Part shown: positions 46,309 through 57,877 of the stretch, piece after piece | How positions within the stretch are numbered: the stretch's first letter is position 1 | How the letters are laid out: every line of letters begins with the position of its first letter | Source of the DNA: Hydrogenophaga sp. | GTDB lineage: Bacteria; Pseudomonadota; Gammaproteobacteria; Burkholderiales; Burkholderiaceae_C | Length of the DNA stretch: 62,467 nt | Direction of reading: 5' to 3' | NCBI RefSeq assembly: GCF_026125825.1 | Contig: NZ_JAHCKK010000018.1 | Location: 1 to 62,467, forward strand | Program-made: the position numbers and the translations under genes | The notes under the pieces: generated by a model | Told to the model about the DNA's origin: nothing | Databases searched by the model: none | The model's input: only the letters and a program-made list of their open reading frames with translations

Positions 46309-46845
46309 TCAGCGCGTTTCCGGGCGACCGTGCTTGAGCGTCTGCAGTATTTTCTGCGCGTTGCCGTTGATGGTCCGGCCTTCGCAGATGCCGGCCCGGG
46401 CCAGCAACATGGCCGGCCGGGTGAACCCGGAAAACGATAGCTCATGCCATTCTTCTTTGGCGTTCACGTTCCAGCTGGAGGCATTGTTGTTCCAGCGCGC
46501 ATAAGTCTTGACTTCACCGGTCTGGCAGCGCACACCCTGGTACAGCACGTTGAGCGCCCCGCTGGAGCTGCGGGCGACCATCACGTAACGCACCACACCG
46601 TCCTCGCCGACGCTCAAGGTCCTGGGGTCAATGCCATAGCTCAGCGCCGTACCTGCTGAGACATCGATGGCCTGCAATTGGTCTGTGCTAAAGCTGGCTG
46701 GTGGTTTGACTGTTGCTTCCTGCCAGGGAGCGGCATCGGGGTCGTCTCTCAGTTGAGCCTGCGATGCGCTGCTGAAAGCAAAGAACGAAATCAGCGTTGC
46801 CGCGATGGCGAGACATCGCGGCAACCGGTGGCGGAGAGAAGTCAT
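46309..46845 (-). CDS. CNP1-like secreted protein
   Basis: 178 residues with a signal peptide (about 1-30, cleaved after SQA). The mature part has [49 protein letters not shown], which I recognise as the CNP1-like family, found next to rppH and proB in Betaproteobacteria. Two cysteines (RCQTG and GICEG) may form a disulfide in the periplasm. No reaction is known. The start overlaps the rppH stop by four bases, so the two are coupled. Confidence 0.75.
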   Translation of the reverse strand: MTSLRHRLPRCLAIAATLISFFAFSSASQAQLRDDPDAAPWQEATVKPPASFSTDQLQAIDVSAGTALSYGIDPRTLSVGEDGVVRYVMVARSSSGALNVLYQGVRCQTGEVKTYARWNNNASSWNVNAKEEWHELSFSGFTRPAMLLARAGICEGRTINGNAQKILQTLKHGRPETR

Positions 46846-47483
46846 TTGTGTTCGATGTGAGCAGAGCGGGTGCCGCTCTGCGGGTCGGGATCAAAGCTGG
46901 CACCTGGCGGCAACTCCAGGCCGGGCGGCGGTCCCGATAGGGATGAGGGCTCCGAGCTTTCGTCGTGGCGATGGCGAGAGCCGCCGCGCAGATATCGGTT
47001 GCGGGTATCGTTCTTGGGCAGGTAGCGCGAGAGTTCGGTGAGCGCCATTTCATAGACGCCACGCTTGAACTCCACGACCACGTCGAGCGGCACCCAGTAG
47101 TCGTGCCAGCGCCAGGCATCGAACTCGGGGTGACTGGTTGCACGCAGGTTCAGGTTCCAGTCCTGAGCCACGAGGCGCAGCAGATACCAGATCTGTTTCT
47201 GCCCTTTGTAGTGACCACGCGCATCTCGGCGGATGAACCGGTCCGGCACCTCGTAGCGCAACCAGTCGCGTGTGCGCGCGACGATGCTAACGTGCTCTGG
47301 CATGAGCCCGACTTCCTCGTGCAACTCGCGGTACATCGCCTGCTCAGGTGTCTCGCCTCTGTCGATGCCACCTTGCGGAAACTGCCAGGAGTGTGAGCGG
47401 ATGCGCTTGCCCCAGAACACCTGGTTTCGCTGGTTGAGCAGAATGATGCCGACATTGGGCCTGAAGCCTTCTCTGTCAAGCAT
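46842..47483 (-). CDS. rppH: RNA pyrophosphohydrolase RppH
   Basis: 213 residues from ATG 47483. It opens [27 protein letters not shown] and has the Nudix box [23 protein letters not shown] intact. RppH removes pyrophosphate from mRNA 5' ends and so starts decay. The C-terminal 55 residues after YLPKNDTRN are low in complexity and rich in Arg, Ser and Pro, longer than in E. coli. It is divergent from proS with a gap of 180 bases. Confidence 0.94.
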   Translation of the reverse strand: MLDREGFRPNVGIILLNQRNQVFWGKRIRSHSWQFPQGGIDRGETPEQAMYRELHEEVGLMPEHVSIVARTRDWLRYEVPDRFIRRDARGHYKGQKQIWYLLRLVAQDWNLNLRATSHPEFDAWRWHDYWVPLDVVVEFKRGVYEMALTELSRYLPKNDTRNRYLRGGSRHRHDESSEPSSLSGPPPGLELPPGASFDPDPQSGTRSAHIEHK

Positions 47484-47663
47484 AATCAACCCCAAATTTT
47501 TAAACTGTGTTCATTATGCATCGCGACATGCAAGTTGCGAAGTGATCACACACCTGTTGCATCTCCGGGCGCAGGTGGGCCGTCCAGATTGCCGGGCGCG
47601 CCGTTCTCCGGGTCCCCTTCCGATAGACCGCAACACTGCCTCCCGGCAGAACCCAGCTCGCCC

Positions 47664-49405
<1,742 letters not shown>

Positions 49406-49409
<4 letters not shown>

Positions 49410-50035
49410 AGCCGTTGGCCTGGTCGCGCCGCGACTGCCTGCTGGCCGCTGGTGCGGTGGGCCTGGGCTCCTGGTCCCCGGCCGTGCGCGCTGGAGGCCA
49501 ACTGGAAGAGCCCCTGGCTGATGCGGTGCGCGGCGCCTTGAGCGCGGCGATTGCCAATCGCGCGCCGCCCGTGCCCGAGTTCACCGACCTGGAAAGACGC
49601 CTGGCCTATCTGCGCTGGCTTGGCGCATCCAGCGACCGGCTGCAGCGCCGCAAGCCGGATTTCCAGACCCGCATCGAGTTTTTGCAGACGCTCTGGTACG
49701 AAACCCGGCGCGCGGGGCTGGACACCACCCTGGTACTGGGGCTGGTTCAGGTCGAGAGTGCGTTTCGCAAGTTCGCCATTTCACGCGTGGGCGCGCGGGG
49801 CTACATGCAGATCATGCCGTTCTGGTCGCGCCTGATCGGCGACGGTGATGCCAGCCGCCTCTTCAACATGCAGACCAACTTGCGGTTCGGTTGCGTGATC
49901 CTGCGCCACTATCTGGACCGGGAGCGTGGTGACACCTTCATGGCGCTGGGCCGCTACAACGGCAGCCGGGGACGGGCCGAGTACCCGACCGCGGTGTATG
50001 CCGCCGCCAGGAACTGGGCCCACCCGGACGCGTAA
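49406..50035 (+). CDS. Lytic transglycosylase (SLT domain)
   Basis: 209 residues. The SLT fold has the catalytic glutamate at about residue 117 ([16 protein letters not shown]), then [12 protein letters not shown] and [12 protein letters not shown]. The N-terminus [23 protein letters not shown] looks like a twin-arginine signal with cleavage after AVRA, so export may be by Tat; a Sec route cannot be excluded. It cuts peptidoglycan glycan strands to give anhydro ends. Translation is coupled to proS by an ATGA overlap, which is unusual company for a cell-wall enzyme but common in this lineage as far as I recall. Confidence 0.87.
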
Positions 50036-50050
50036 ACGCGCCGGCGCTGC

Positions 50051-51055
50051 CTACTGTAGGAAGCCGATGCGGCCCTTGCCCGGGCCAGCGCGAGGCAGGT
50101 CCTCGGGTTCGATGCGGTAGCGGTTGTCCAGCCGCGCATTGCCAAACGCCGTGACGAGCGCACGGCGCATTTCGCGTGGGGCCAGGGTGGCCAGCAAGTC
50201 CAGCACATCGTTCGCCGGTTCCGGGTCAAAGCGCTGGCCCCAGTCGTGCTCCCCCAGGATGCCACGGTAGAGATGAGCTGCGATCTTGCGCGCGGCCTCG
50301 GGCGAGGGCGGCGCGATTTCGTACACGTTCATGCGGTTCATGATCGGCTCAGGGATGCCGCGCTCGTGGTTGGCGGTCGTCACCCAGATCACCTGGCTGG
50401 CGTCGATCGGCACCTCCGCGAATTCGTCGACGAAGCTCTGCGCGGTGTCGTGCTCCAGGAGGCTGTACAGCGCGCCCAGCGGGTCGTACTGCGCGTCTGC
50501 TGCAGCCTTGTCGATCTCGTCCACCACGATCACCGGATTGGCGTACTGCCCATCCACCAGGGCCTCGAAGACCTTGCCGGGTTTGGCGCCCTTCCATTGC
50601 GAGGATGAGCCCGAGAGCAGCCACCCGGCCGTCATGGAGCTCATGGGCACCAGGCTCATGCTTGTGCCCAGCAAGTCGGCGAGTTGGCGCGCGAAATGGG
50701 TCTTGCCGACGCCGGGCGGGCCCAGCAGCAAGATGGGCGTGACTTCCAGGCTGTCGCGGCTGTCCTGGCTCAGCGCCACGTGGCGTTTCACATCGTCGAG
50801 CACTTCACCAAAGTTGGGCAGCAAGTCGTAGAGCGGTGCCATGTCTGGCACCCCCGAGGGCTTGACCGCGAAGCGCTGGGGGCCTCGCTCCAGCATGCGC
50901 TGCCAGGTGTTGCGAAGGCTTTCATAGTCGCGCTCGTTGCCACTGGCCTGCAGGTGCGCCAGCTTGCGCTCGACGTCGTCGGCGCTGAACACGCTGCGCA
51001 TCTGGGCGATGGGCAGACCGAGGGAGGGTGAAGCGACCAGGCTGCGAGAGCTCAT
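50051..51055 (-). CDS. AAA-family ATPase, Lon/ClpX-like
   Basis: 334 residues from ATG 51055, with GGAGA upstream. It has Walker A LLLGPPGVGKTHFARQLADLLG (GPPGVGKT at about 115-122), Walker B VIVVDEIDKA, a sensor-1 TTANHERGIP and an arginine-finger region NRMNVYEI. The ATPase module resembles the one in Lon, but no protease or substrate domain follows, so it may be a chaperone-type unit of unknown partner. It is convergent with the lytic transglycosylase. Confidence 0.8.
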   Translation of the reverse strand: MSSRSLVASPSLGLPIAQMRSVFSADDVERKLAHLQASGNERDYESLRNTWQRMLERGPQRFAVKPSGVPDMAPLYDLLPNFGEVLDDVKRHVALSQDSRDSLEVTPILLLGPPGVGKTHFARQLADLLGTSMSLVPMSSMTAGWLLSGSSSQWKGAKPGKVFEALVDGQYANPVIVVDEIDKAAADAQYDPLGALYSLLEHDTAQSFVDEFAEVPIDASQVIWVTTANHERGIPEPIMNRMNVYEIAPPSPEAARKIAAHLYRGILGEHDWGQRFDPEPANDVLDLLATLAPREMRRALVTAFGNARLDNRYRIEPEDLPRAGPGKGRIGFLQ

Positions 51056-51187
51056 GCGATTCTCCTTGAGGTTCGGTGACGATTTCATTCAAGCACACAA
51101 CATGCCTGACCTCAATGCAGAAATGCCCGGCAAAGTCACCGCATTCCGGAAGATGAGCACGAGGTGTGCGAAATCACGCACCAGAAA

Positions 51188-51217
51188 CGCCAAGGCCACC
51201 CGGAGGTGGCCTTGGCG
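51188..51217 (-). terminator. Strong hairpin downstream of grxD
   Basis: A perfect 13-pair stem (51188-51200 with 51205-51217) with a CGGA loop, 17 bases after the grxD stop on the minus strand. Only a short T stretch (TTT) follows in that direction. It most likely ends or protects the hemA-prfA-prmC-grxD transcript. Confidence 0.65.
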
Positions 51218-51234
51218 GATGCAGAAGAAACGGG

Positions 51235-51558
51235 TCAGGCGTCGCCGTTGATGACCTGTTGCAGTTCACCCGACTGGTACATCTCCATCATGATGTCCGA
51301 GCCGCCAATGAACTCGCCCTTGACGAAGAGCTGTGGGATGGTGGGCCAGTTGCTGTATTCCTTGATGCCCTGGCGAATGCCGTCGTCCTCCAGAACATTG
51401 ACGGTGGTCAACGTCTTGGTCTCCACGCCACAAGCCTTGAGGATCTGGATCGCACGGCCCGAGAAGCCGCACATGGGAAAGCTCGCACTGCCTTTCATGA
51501 ACAACACGATGTCGTGGGATTTGACCAACTGGTCGATTCGGGTTTGTGCGTCGCTCAT
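51235..51558 (-). CDS. grxD: Monothiol glutaredoxin GrxD (CGFS type)
   Basis: 107 residues from ATG 51558. The active site is PMCGFSGRA with Cys30, the CGFS signature of Fe-S cluster carrying glutaredoxins. WPTIPQLFVKGEFIGGSDIMMEM supplies the glutathione-binding residues. It partners BolA-type proteins, such as the IbaG encoded near 2.3 kb. It is the last gene of the hemA-prfA-prmC-grxD run, a conserved order. Confidence 0.96.
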   Translation of the reverse strand: MSDAQTRIDQLVKSHDIVLFMKGSASFPMCGFSGRAIQILKACGVETKTLTTVNVLEDDGIRQGIKEYSNWPTIPQLFVKGEFIGGSDIMMEMYQSGELQQVINGDA

Positions 51559-51610
51559 GGCTGAAGGTCCTTCTGCGAAAGGGTCTGGGGTGACCCGGAA
51601 ACGGCTCACA

Positions 51611-52450
51611 TTATCGCCGCAGCGGCCACCGGCCGCCGCTGCAGCGCTCAATGCCCGCGAGGTCGGTGCGGCTGCCGACCTGGGTGAAGCCGACCGCCTG
51701 GAGCAGGGTGCGAACGGCGCCCGCCTGGTCGTGCCCATGTTCCAGCAGCAGCCAGCCGCCCGCGTTCAGGGCAGCGGGCGCGGTGGTCACCAGGGCCCGG
51801 ATGTCGTCCAGGCCGTCGGGTCCGGCCGTCAGGGCCGAGCCGGGTTCATGGTCCAGGGCCGCGAGGTGCGGGTCGCCTTCAGCGATGTAAGGTGGGTTGC
51901 TGGCGATCAGGTCGAAGCGCTGAGCCGGCACCGCGGCGAGCCAGTGGCCGAGGTGGAAATCCACGCTCAGGTGCAGCCGATCGGCGTTCGCGCGCGCAAC
52001 GGCCAGTGCATCGGCGCTGGCGTCTGTGGCCCAGACCCTGGCAGCCGGGCGCTCGGCCTTGATGGCCAGCGCGATGGCACCACTGCCAGTGCCCAGGTCA
52101 AGCACCTGGGCCGAAGGCGGCTGCGCATCCAGCAGATCCAGCGCCCAGCTCACCAGGGTTTCGGTGTCCGGCCGTGGCACGAGCACGCGCTCGTCCACCA
52201 GCAGTGTGAGGCCGAAGAACTCCTGGTTCCCGCGCAGGTAGGCCATGGGTTCGCCGCGCCGCCGGCGTTGCACCAGTGCCGCCAGGCGGGTGGCAGCGCT
52301 GGCTTCCATTGCGTCGCCGTCATGAGCCAAGAGCCATGCACGGTCGTGCGCTTCGCGCTGCAGGGCCAGCAACAGCAGCATCTGTGCGTCGATCCGGTCC
52401 AGGCCCTCGCGCTGCAGGTTCGCCAGGGCCTCACGCAGTGTGGTCGTCAT
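51611..52450 (-). CDS. prmC: Release-factor glutamine methyltransferase PrmC
   Basis: 279 residues. The SAM motif is [15 protein letters not shown] and the catalytic motif NPPYI (in [12 protein letters not shown]), which methylates the glutamine of the GGQ motif in release factors. The N-terminal helical domain is present. The gene overlaps prfA, its own substrate, by four bases, so the two are coupled. Confidence 0.96.
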   Translation of the reverse strand: MTTTLREALANLQREGLDRIDAQMLLLLALQREAHDRAWLLAHDGDAMEASAATRLAALVQRRRRGEPMAYLRGNQEFFGLTLLVDERVLVPRPDTETLVSWALDLLDAQPPSAQVLDLGTGSGAIALAIKAERPAARVWATDASADALAVARANADRLHLSVDFHLGHWLAAVPAQRFDLIASNPPYIAEGDPHLAALDHEPGSALTAGPDGLDDIRALVTTAPAALNAGGWLLLEHGHDQAGAVRTLLQAVGFTQVGSRTDLAGIERCSGGRWPLRR

Positions 52451-53535
52451 GCGCCGTTGCGTTGTTCGAGTTCCGCCAGCAACTCGGCACCGCGCGCCAC
52501 CTGCAGCGCGTGGATCACTTCGTCCAGATCACCCTCCATCACCTGCAGCACCTTGTACAGCGTGAGGTTGATGCGATGGTCGGTCAAGCGTCCCTGCGGG
52601 AAGTTGTAGGTGCGGATGCGGTCGCTGCGGTCGCCGCTGCCGATCAGGCCTTTGCGAGTGGCGGCCTCGGCGGCCGCGCGCTCGCTGCGGTCTTTTTCCT
52701 GCAAGCGAGCGGTGAGGACCTGCAGCGCCTTGGCTTTGTTGCTGTGCTGCGACCGGCCGTCCTGGCATTCGGCCGTGATGCCGGTTGGCAGGTGGGTCAC
52801 TCGCACGGCGGAGTCGGTCTTGTTGATGTGCTGACCGCCCGCGCCGCTGGCCCGGAAGGTGTCGATGCGCAGCTCGCTCGGATTGAGTTGCACCGCCTGG
52901 GTCTCGTCGGGCTCTGGCATCACCGCCACGGTGGCGGCGCTGGTGTGAATGCGGCCCTGGGTCTCCGTGGCGGGCACCCGCTGCACCCGGTGGCCACCGG
53001 ACTCGAACCGCAGTCGTCCGTAGGCGCCTGGGCCAGCGATGCGCAGCACCACTTCTTTGAAGCCGCCGAGTTCACTGGGTGATTCGCTCACGGTTTCGAC
53101 CTGCCAGCGCTGCTTTTCGGCGTAACGCGTGTACAGGCGGGCCAGGTCGCCCGCAAACAGGGCTGACTCGTCGCCACCCGTGCCGGCGCGGATCTCGACG
53201 AAGGCGTTGCGCTCGTCGTCGGGGTCTTTGGGCAACAGGCATTGCTGCAACTCGCCGTCGAGTTGCGCCAGGTCGGCCTCGGCGCTGAGGATTTCCTCCT
53301 GCGCCATCTCAGCCATGTCGGGATCGTCGAGCATGTCCCGCGCCGTAGCCAGGTCGGTCTCGCGCTGCAGGTAGCGGTTGAACACCTCGACCACGGTGGA
53401 GGCCTCGGCGTGCTCACGGCTCAGCGCGCGAAAGCGGTCCATGTGGTCGACGACATCGGGCGCGGACAGCAAGGCATCGAGCTCGTGCAGTCGCGCTCGC
53501 TGGCGCAGCAGGGTGTCACGGACAAAAGGTTTCAT
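52447..53535 (-). CDS. prfA: Peptide chain release factor 1 (PrfA)
   Basis: 362 residues from ATG 53535. The GGQ motif lies in [16 protein letters not shown] and the stop-codon reading PxT motif in [14 protein letters not shown]. It recognises UAA and UAG. The length is normal. It lies 69 bases downstream of hemA and overlaps prmC. Confidence 0.97.
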   Translation of the reverse strand: MKPFVRDTLLRQRARLHELDALLSAPDVVDHMDRFRALSREHAEASTVVEVFNRYLQRETDLATARDMLDDPDMAEMAQEEILSAEADLAQLDGELQQCLLPKDPDDERNAFVEIRAGTGGDESALFAGDLARLYTRYAEKQRWQVETVSESPSELGGFKEVVLRIAGPGAYGRLRFESGGHRVQRVPATETQGRIHTSAATVAVMPEPDETQAVQLNPSELRIDTFRASGAGGQHINKTDSAVRVTHLPTGITAECQDGRSQHSNKAKALQVLTARLQEKDRSERAAAEAATRKGLIGSGDRSDRIRTYNFPQGRLTDHRINLTLYKVLQVMEGDLDEVIHALQVARGAELLAELEQRNGA

Positions 53536-53604
53536 GGAGGAGCATTGAAGCCTGGCACACGGGTGCGGGCGCGCGCCCGCAACACTGCGCACAGGCCGGG
53601 TCAG

Positions 53605-54903
53605 CTAGTTTTGCGCGTTGCGCCGGGGTTTGAGCGGTTCGTCCCGCAGGAACAGCCGCGAAACGGTTTGCGCGGTGGCAGCGCGCGTGGCGCTGTCCCC
53701 GGTGTGCAGTTCGGCGAGTGTGCCGTGCAGCATCTTCTGCGTCAGGCCGCGCGAGAGCGCTTCCAACACGGCCTCGACCGGTTCGCCTTTGGCCAGCAGC
53801 CGTCGGGCGCGTGCCATTTCCACGGCGCGCCATTGGTCGGCCTGGGCATTGATCTGCTGGATCAGCGGCACCACGCCGTGAGCCGGATCGCGTTGCTCCA
53901 TCCAATGCATGAAGCTGAGCACACCTGCGTCGATGATGGCCTCGGCCTGTGCCACGGCGGCCAGGCGGTGATCCTTGCCGGTCTGCACCACGGTCGCCAG
54001 GTCGTCCACGGTGTAGAGGTACACGTCTGGCAGGGCCTTGACCTCGGCCTCAATGTCGCGCGGTACGGCCAGATCGACCATGAACATGGGGCGGTGACGG
54101 CGCTTCTTGAGCGCGCGCTCCACCGCGCCCAGGCCAATGATGGGCAGCGTGCTGGCGGTGCAGCTGATGACGGCGTCGAATTCGTGAAGGCGGTCGGGGA
54201 CGTCCGCCAGCCGCATCACCTGCGCACCGAAGCGGCTGGCCAGCTTCTCGCCGCGCTCCAGTGTGCGGTTGGCGATCGCCATCCCCTTGGGTGTCTTGGC
54301 CGCGAAATGGGTGGCGGCCAGTTCGATCATCTCGCCCGCGCCGACGAACAGCACCTTGATGTCGCGCAGATCCTCGAACAGCTGCGAGGCCAAGCGCACC
54401 GCGGCGGCGGTCATGCTGATGGAATGGGCGCCGATTTCGGTCGAGCTGCGCACTTCCTTGGCGACGGCAAAGGAGCGCTGGAACAGCTGGTGCAGGGTGC
54501 TGCCCAGGGCGCCAGCGTCGTTGGCGGCACGCACCGCGTCCTTCATCTGGCCCAGAATCTGGGCTTCCCCCAGCACCATGCTGTCCAGGCCACTGGCCAC
54601 GCGAAAGGCGTGGCGTGCCGCCTGATCGTCACGCAGGATGTAGGCGTGGTCGCGCAGCATCTGGCCACTCACGCCACCGGTCTGCGCCAGCCAGTCCAGG
54701 GTGGGGTCAACCGCCGATTGGTCGCCCGCGCCGTACAGCTCGGTGCGATTGCAGGTGGACAGCAGCGTGGCCTCGGCCTGGCGCGTCAGGCTTTGCAGGT
54801 AGCCGTGCAAAGTCGGCTGCAGCTGGTCAAGCGCAAACGCAAAACGGCCCCGCAGATCGAGCGGAGCCGTGTTGTGGTTGATGCCGAGGGCCCAGACAGA
54901 CAT
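53605..54903 (-). CDS. hemA: Glutamyl-tRNA reductase HemA
   Basis: 432 residues from ATG 54903. The catalytic cysteine is C51 in [10 protein letters not shown]. The NADPH domain has [19 protein letters not shown] and [13 protein letters not shown]; a helical dimer domain ends the protein. It reduces glutamyl-tRNA to glutamate semialdehyde, the first step of tetrapyrrole synthesis in C5-pathway bacteria. It heads the hemA-prfA-prmC-grxD run. A perfect TATAAT sits only six bases before its ATG. Confidence 0.97.
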   Translation of the reverse strand: MSVWALGINHNTAPLDLRGRFAFALDQLQPTLHGYLQSLTRQAEATLLSTCNRTELYGAGDQSAVDPTLDWLAQTGGVSGQMLRDHAYILRDDQAARHAFRVASGLDSMVLGEAQILGQMKDAVRAANDAGALGSTLHQLFQRSFAVAKEVRSSTEIGAHSISMTAAAVRLASQLFEDLRDIKVLFVGAGEMIELAATHFAAKTPKGMAIANRTLERGEKLASRFGAQVMRLADVPDRLHEFDAVISCTASTLPIIGLGAVERALKKRRHRPMFMVDLAVPRDIEAEVKALPDVYLYTVDDLATVVQTGKDHRLAAVAQAEAIIDAGVLSFMHWMEQRDPAHGVVPLIQQINAQADQWRAVEMARARRLLAKGEPVEAVLEALSRGLTQKMLHGTLAELHTGDSATRAATAQTVSRLFLRDEPLKPRRNAQN

Positions 54904-54909
54904 GGCCTG

Positions 54910-54919
54910 ATTATAAAAT
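54910..54919. promoter_or_regulatory. Shared AT-rich promoter core between hemA and a small membrane-protein gene
   Basis: On the minus strand 54915-54910 reads TATAAT, six bases before the hemA ATG. On the plus strand 54914-54919 reads TAAAAT, 33 bases before the next gene. The whole gap is only 48 bases, so both divergent genes must draw on it. No clear -35 is seen for either. Confidence 0.4.
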
Positions 54920-54951
54920 TGAACCCTTATGCATGCCGCTGCCCGATTCGA

Positions 54952-55221
54952 ATGACGCCTTTGGCCTTCCTCGGGCACATGGCCGGCTTCGTCGCCCCCG
55001 CCGTTTTCATGGCCCTGGTCCTGTGGACGGTGCCCCGCTTTCGCCGGGCGGGCCGTGCTGCGCAGGGCGCTGGTCTGGAGGCCTTCATGCTGGTCGTGGC
55101 GGGTGTGGTGGTGCTCCTCGCAGGGCTGGTGTTCTTCGGCCGCGACGGCAAGATGGCGACCTACGCCGCCCTGGTGGCCGTGCAGGGTACGCTGGCATGG
55201 TGGCTGCACCGCAAGCGTTGA
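54952..55221 (+). CDS. Small membrane protein of unknown function
   Basis: 89 residues from ATG 54952: an N-terminal helix ([18 protein letters not shown]), a basic loop RRAGRAAQG, a second helix ([20 protein letters not shown]) and a third ([18 protein letters not shown]) ending in HRKR. Positive charges on the loops suit an inner-membrane protein. I do not recognise a named family. It is divergent from hemA and convergent with ugpQ. Confidence 0.65.
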   Translation: MTPLAFLGHMAGFVAPAVFMALVLWTVPRFRRAGRAAQGAGLEAFMLVVAGVVVLLAGLVFFGRDGKMATYAALVAVQGTLAWWLHRKR

Positions 55222-55231
55222 GCGCTTCGGC

Positions 55232-55987
55232 TCAGCGCGCGGGCGCAAACAGATCGACGCGGTCGGTGATGATGCCGTCCAGCCCCAGATCCAGCAGCCG
55301 CTGTGCGGCCCATTCGTCGTTCACGGTGTAGGCCAAGGTGCGCAGGCCGAGTTCCCGGGCCTGGGCGACCGTGCTGGTGTCCCACAGGGCGTGGTTGAAC
55401 ACCACGGCGACGCACCCCAAGGATGGCGCCATGTCCCGCCAGCCTTCCCGCAAGGTGTCGAGCAGCAGCCCGCGGGGCAGGTGGGGGGCAGCCTCCCGCG
55501 CGCCCTGCAGCGCCTCGGGCTGGAAGGACGTGAGGAAGGGCGCGCGAGCGGCATCCCCGGCCCAGAGCCGGGCGGCCGCTTGCGCCACGGCACGCCCCGT
55601 GGCCAGCTCGGTGCCGGGCGTGGGTTTGATCTCGATGTTGAGCCAATGGCCGTGCGCCTGGCAGTGGCGGGCCACGGCTTCGAGGGTGGCCAGGGGCTCG
55701 CCTGCGAAAGCGCGCGAGTGCCATCCTCCGGCATCAAGCTGGCTCAGCTGGGTCCAGGGCTGCTCGCCAGCCACGCCGCTGCCGTTCGTGGTCCGCTCCA
55801 GGGTCGCGTCGTGCAGCAGGAAAACCACGCCATCGGCGCTGAGCTTCGCGTCGCATTCGTACATGCGGTAGCCCTGCGAGGCCCCGAGGCGGAAGGCCGC
55901 AAGGGTGTTTTCGGGCGCCAGCTTGCCGGCACCGCGGTGGGCGACCCAGCGCGGATAGGGCCAGTGCGCTTGCGCTCCGGCGCTCAT
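55232..55987 (-). CDS. ugpQ: Glycerophosphodiester phosphodiesterase UgpQ
   Basis: 251 residues. The catalytic motif [18 protein letters not shown] (with His and Glu for metal) and the [10 protein letters not shown] strand are typical of cytoplasmic UgpQ, with no signal peptide. It hydrolyses glycerophosphodiesters to glycerol-3-phosphate and an alcohol as they enter. Its start overlaps the ugpC stop by four bases, so uptake and hydrolysis are coupled. Confidence 0.94.
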   Translation of the reverse strand: MSAGAQAHWPYPRWVAHRGAGKLAPENTLAAFRLGASQGYRMYECDAKLSADGVVFLLHDATLERTTNGSGVAGEQPWTQLSQLDAGGWHSRAFAGEPLATLEAVARHCQAHGHWLNIEIKPTPGTELATGRAVAQAAARLWAGDAARAPFLTSFQPEALQGAREAAPHLPRGLLLDTLREGWRDMAPSLGCVAVVFNHALWDTSTVAQARELGLRTLAYTVNDEWAAQRLLDLGLDGIITDRVDLFAPAR

Positions 55988-56988
55988 TGACGCTGGCCAG
56001 TTTCGGCGTTGAACCAGTGCAGGCGGTCTTCGCGCGGCTGGGCTCGGATGGTGCTGCCGATGGCCGGGGCACCCTGGTCCTCGTGGGTGCGGATGATCAG
56101 CATTTCATCGCCCAGGCGGGCATGCACCAGGCGCTCGGCGCCCAGAAGTTCCACGGTCTCCACTTGCAGCTCCCAGCCGCTGTCGCCCACGTCCAGGTGC
56201 TCCGGGCGAATGCCCATGATGCTGCCGGGGCGGCCACCCGGTGCATTCTTGAGCAGGTTCATCGGGGGCGAGCCGATGAAGCTGGCCACGAAAGTCGTGG
56301 CTGGGCGCGAGTAGACCTCTTCAGGCGTGCCGAACTGTTCCATGTTGCCCGCATTCATGACAATCATGCGCTCGGCCAGCGTCATCGCTTCGACCTGATC
56401 GTGCGTGACGAAGAGCGAGGTGATGCCCAGTTCGCGGTGCAACTTCTGGATTTCCAACCGTGTCTGGGCACGCAGCTTGGCATCGAGGTTGGAGAGCGGC
56501 TCGTCGAACAGGAAGACTTGCGGCTGGCGCACGATGGCCCGGCCCATGGCTACGCGCTGGCGTTGGCCACCCGAGAGCTCGCGCGGCTTGCGGGAGAGCA
56601 GGTGGCCGAGTTCCAGGATCTTGGCGGCCTTGTCCACGCGCGCGCGGATCTCGTCCTTGGGCACCTTGGCGATCTTCAGGCCATAGGCCATGTTGTCGAA
56701 GTTCGTCATGTGCGGGTAGAGCGCGTAGTTCTGGAACACCATGGCAATGTCGCGTTGCGCGGGCTCCAGGTTGTTGACGACGCGGTCACCGATGCGCAGC
56801 TCCCCACCGGAGATTTCCTCCAGGCCTGCCACCATGCGCAGGAGTGTGGACTTGCCGCAGCCCGAGGGCCCGACGATGACGACGAATTCGCCGTCCTGGA
56901 TTTCGGCGTTCACCCCGTGGATGACCTGGTTGGCCTTGGGGCCGATGCCGTAGCGCTTGACGATGTTGCGAAGTGAAAGAGAGGCCAT
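55984..56988 (-). CDS. ugpC: sn-glycerol-3-phosphate import ATPase UgpC
   Basis: 334 residues. Walker [10 protein letters not shown] (about 40-48), the [14 protein letters not shown] signature, and Walker [17 protein letters not shown] are intact. The C-terminal TOBE-type domain (about 235-330) is that of MalK/UgpC proteins. It powers the UgpAE permease. It is a little shorter than E. coli UgpC (356) but complete. Confidence 0.93.
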   Translation of the reverse strand: MASLSLRNIVKRYGIGPKANQVIHGVNAEIQDGEFVVIVGPSGCGKSTLLRMVAGLEEISGGELRIGDRVVNNLEPAQRDIAMVFQNYALYPHMTNFDNMAYGLKIAKVPKDEIRARVDKAAKILELGHLLSRKPRELSGGQRQRVAMGRAIVRQPQVFLFDEPLSNLDAKLRAQTRLEIQKLHRELGITSLFVTHDQVEAMTLAERMIVMNAGNMEQFGTPEEVYSRPATTFVASFIGSPPMNLLKNAPGGRPGSIMGIRPEHLDVGDSGWELQVETVELLGAERLVHARLGDEMLIIRTHEDQGAPAIGSTIRAQPREDRLHWFNAETGQRQ

Positions 56989-57024
56989 GGCGTTGTTGCG
57001 ATCGTGTTGTTGTCGGTTGCCGGG

Positions 57025-57876
57025 TTACTTTTCCGTGTCCACCAGTCCCTTGACGAACCAGCGCTGCATGAAGATCACCACGAGTGCGGGCGGCAGCATG
57101 GCCAGCAGCGCGGTTGCCATCACGATGTTCCACTCATTGCCGGCGTCGCCGCCCGCAATCATGCGCTTGATGCCGATCACCACCGGGTACATCTCCTCCG
57201 AGGTGGTGACGAGCAAGGGCCACAGGTACTGGTTCCAGCCGTAGATGAACTGAATCACGAACAGCGCGGCGATCGAGGTGCGCGACAAAGGCACCAGGAT
57301 GTCCTTGAAGAAGCGCATGGGGCCTGCGCCATCCACGCGAGCGGCTTCCACCAGTTCGTCCGGCACGGTGAGGAAAAACTGCCGGAACAGGAAGGTGGCG
57401 GTGGCCGAGGCGATGAGCGGGATGGTCAGGCCGGCATAGGTGTTGAGCATGCCCAGGTCCGACACCACCTGGTAGGTCGGGCCGATGCGAACTTCCACGG
57501 GCAGCATCAGCGTGATGAAGATCAGCCAGAAGCAGATGCCCTTGAATGGGAAGCGGAAGTAGACGATGGCAAAGGCCGACAGCAGCGAGATGGCGATCTT
57601 GCCAAAGGTGATGACGAGCGCCGTGACGAGGCTCACCCACATCATGCGCGCCACGGGCGCGCTGGATCCCGGGCCGCTGCCGCCGCCGAGCAGCGTGTCG
57701 CGGTAAGTCTGCCAGAAGTTGCTGCCGGGCAGCAGGGGCATGGGCGCTTGCACGATGTCCTGTGCGGTGTGGGTGGAGGCCACGAACGCGAGGTACAGCG
57801 GAAAGCCGACGATGAGCACGCCCAGCACCAGGATCAGGTGCGAGAGCAGCGTCAGGTAGGGACTGCGTTCAACCAT
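57025..57876 (-). CDS. ugpE: Glycerol-3-phosphate ABC transporter permease UgpE
   Basis: 283 residues with about six membrane helices. The EAA loop, where the ATPase docks, is ELVEAARVDGAGPMRFFKDILVPLSRTSIAAL. It begins MVERSPYLTLLSHLILVLGVLIVGFPLYLAFVAST as expected for UgpE. It is separated by one base from ugpA upstream and by 36 bases from ugpC. Confidence 0.94.
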   Translation of the reverse strand: MVERSPYLTLLSHLILVLGVLIVGFPLYLAFVASTHTAQDIVQAPMPLLPGSNFWQTYRDTLLGGGSGPGSSAPVARMMWVSLVTALVITFGKIAISLLSAFAIVYFRFPFKGICFWLIFITLMLPVEVRIGPTYQVVSDLGMLNTYAGLTIPLIASATATFLFRQFFLTVPDELVEAARVDGAGPMRFFKDILVPLSRTSIAALFVIQFIYGWNQYLWPLLVTTSEEMYPVVIGIKRMIAGGDAGNEWNIVMATALLAMLPPALVVIFMQRWFVKGLVDTEK

Positions 57877-57877
57877 G

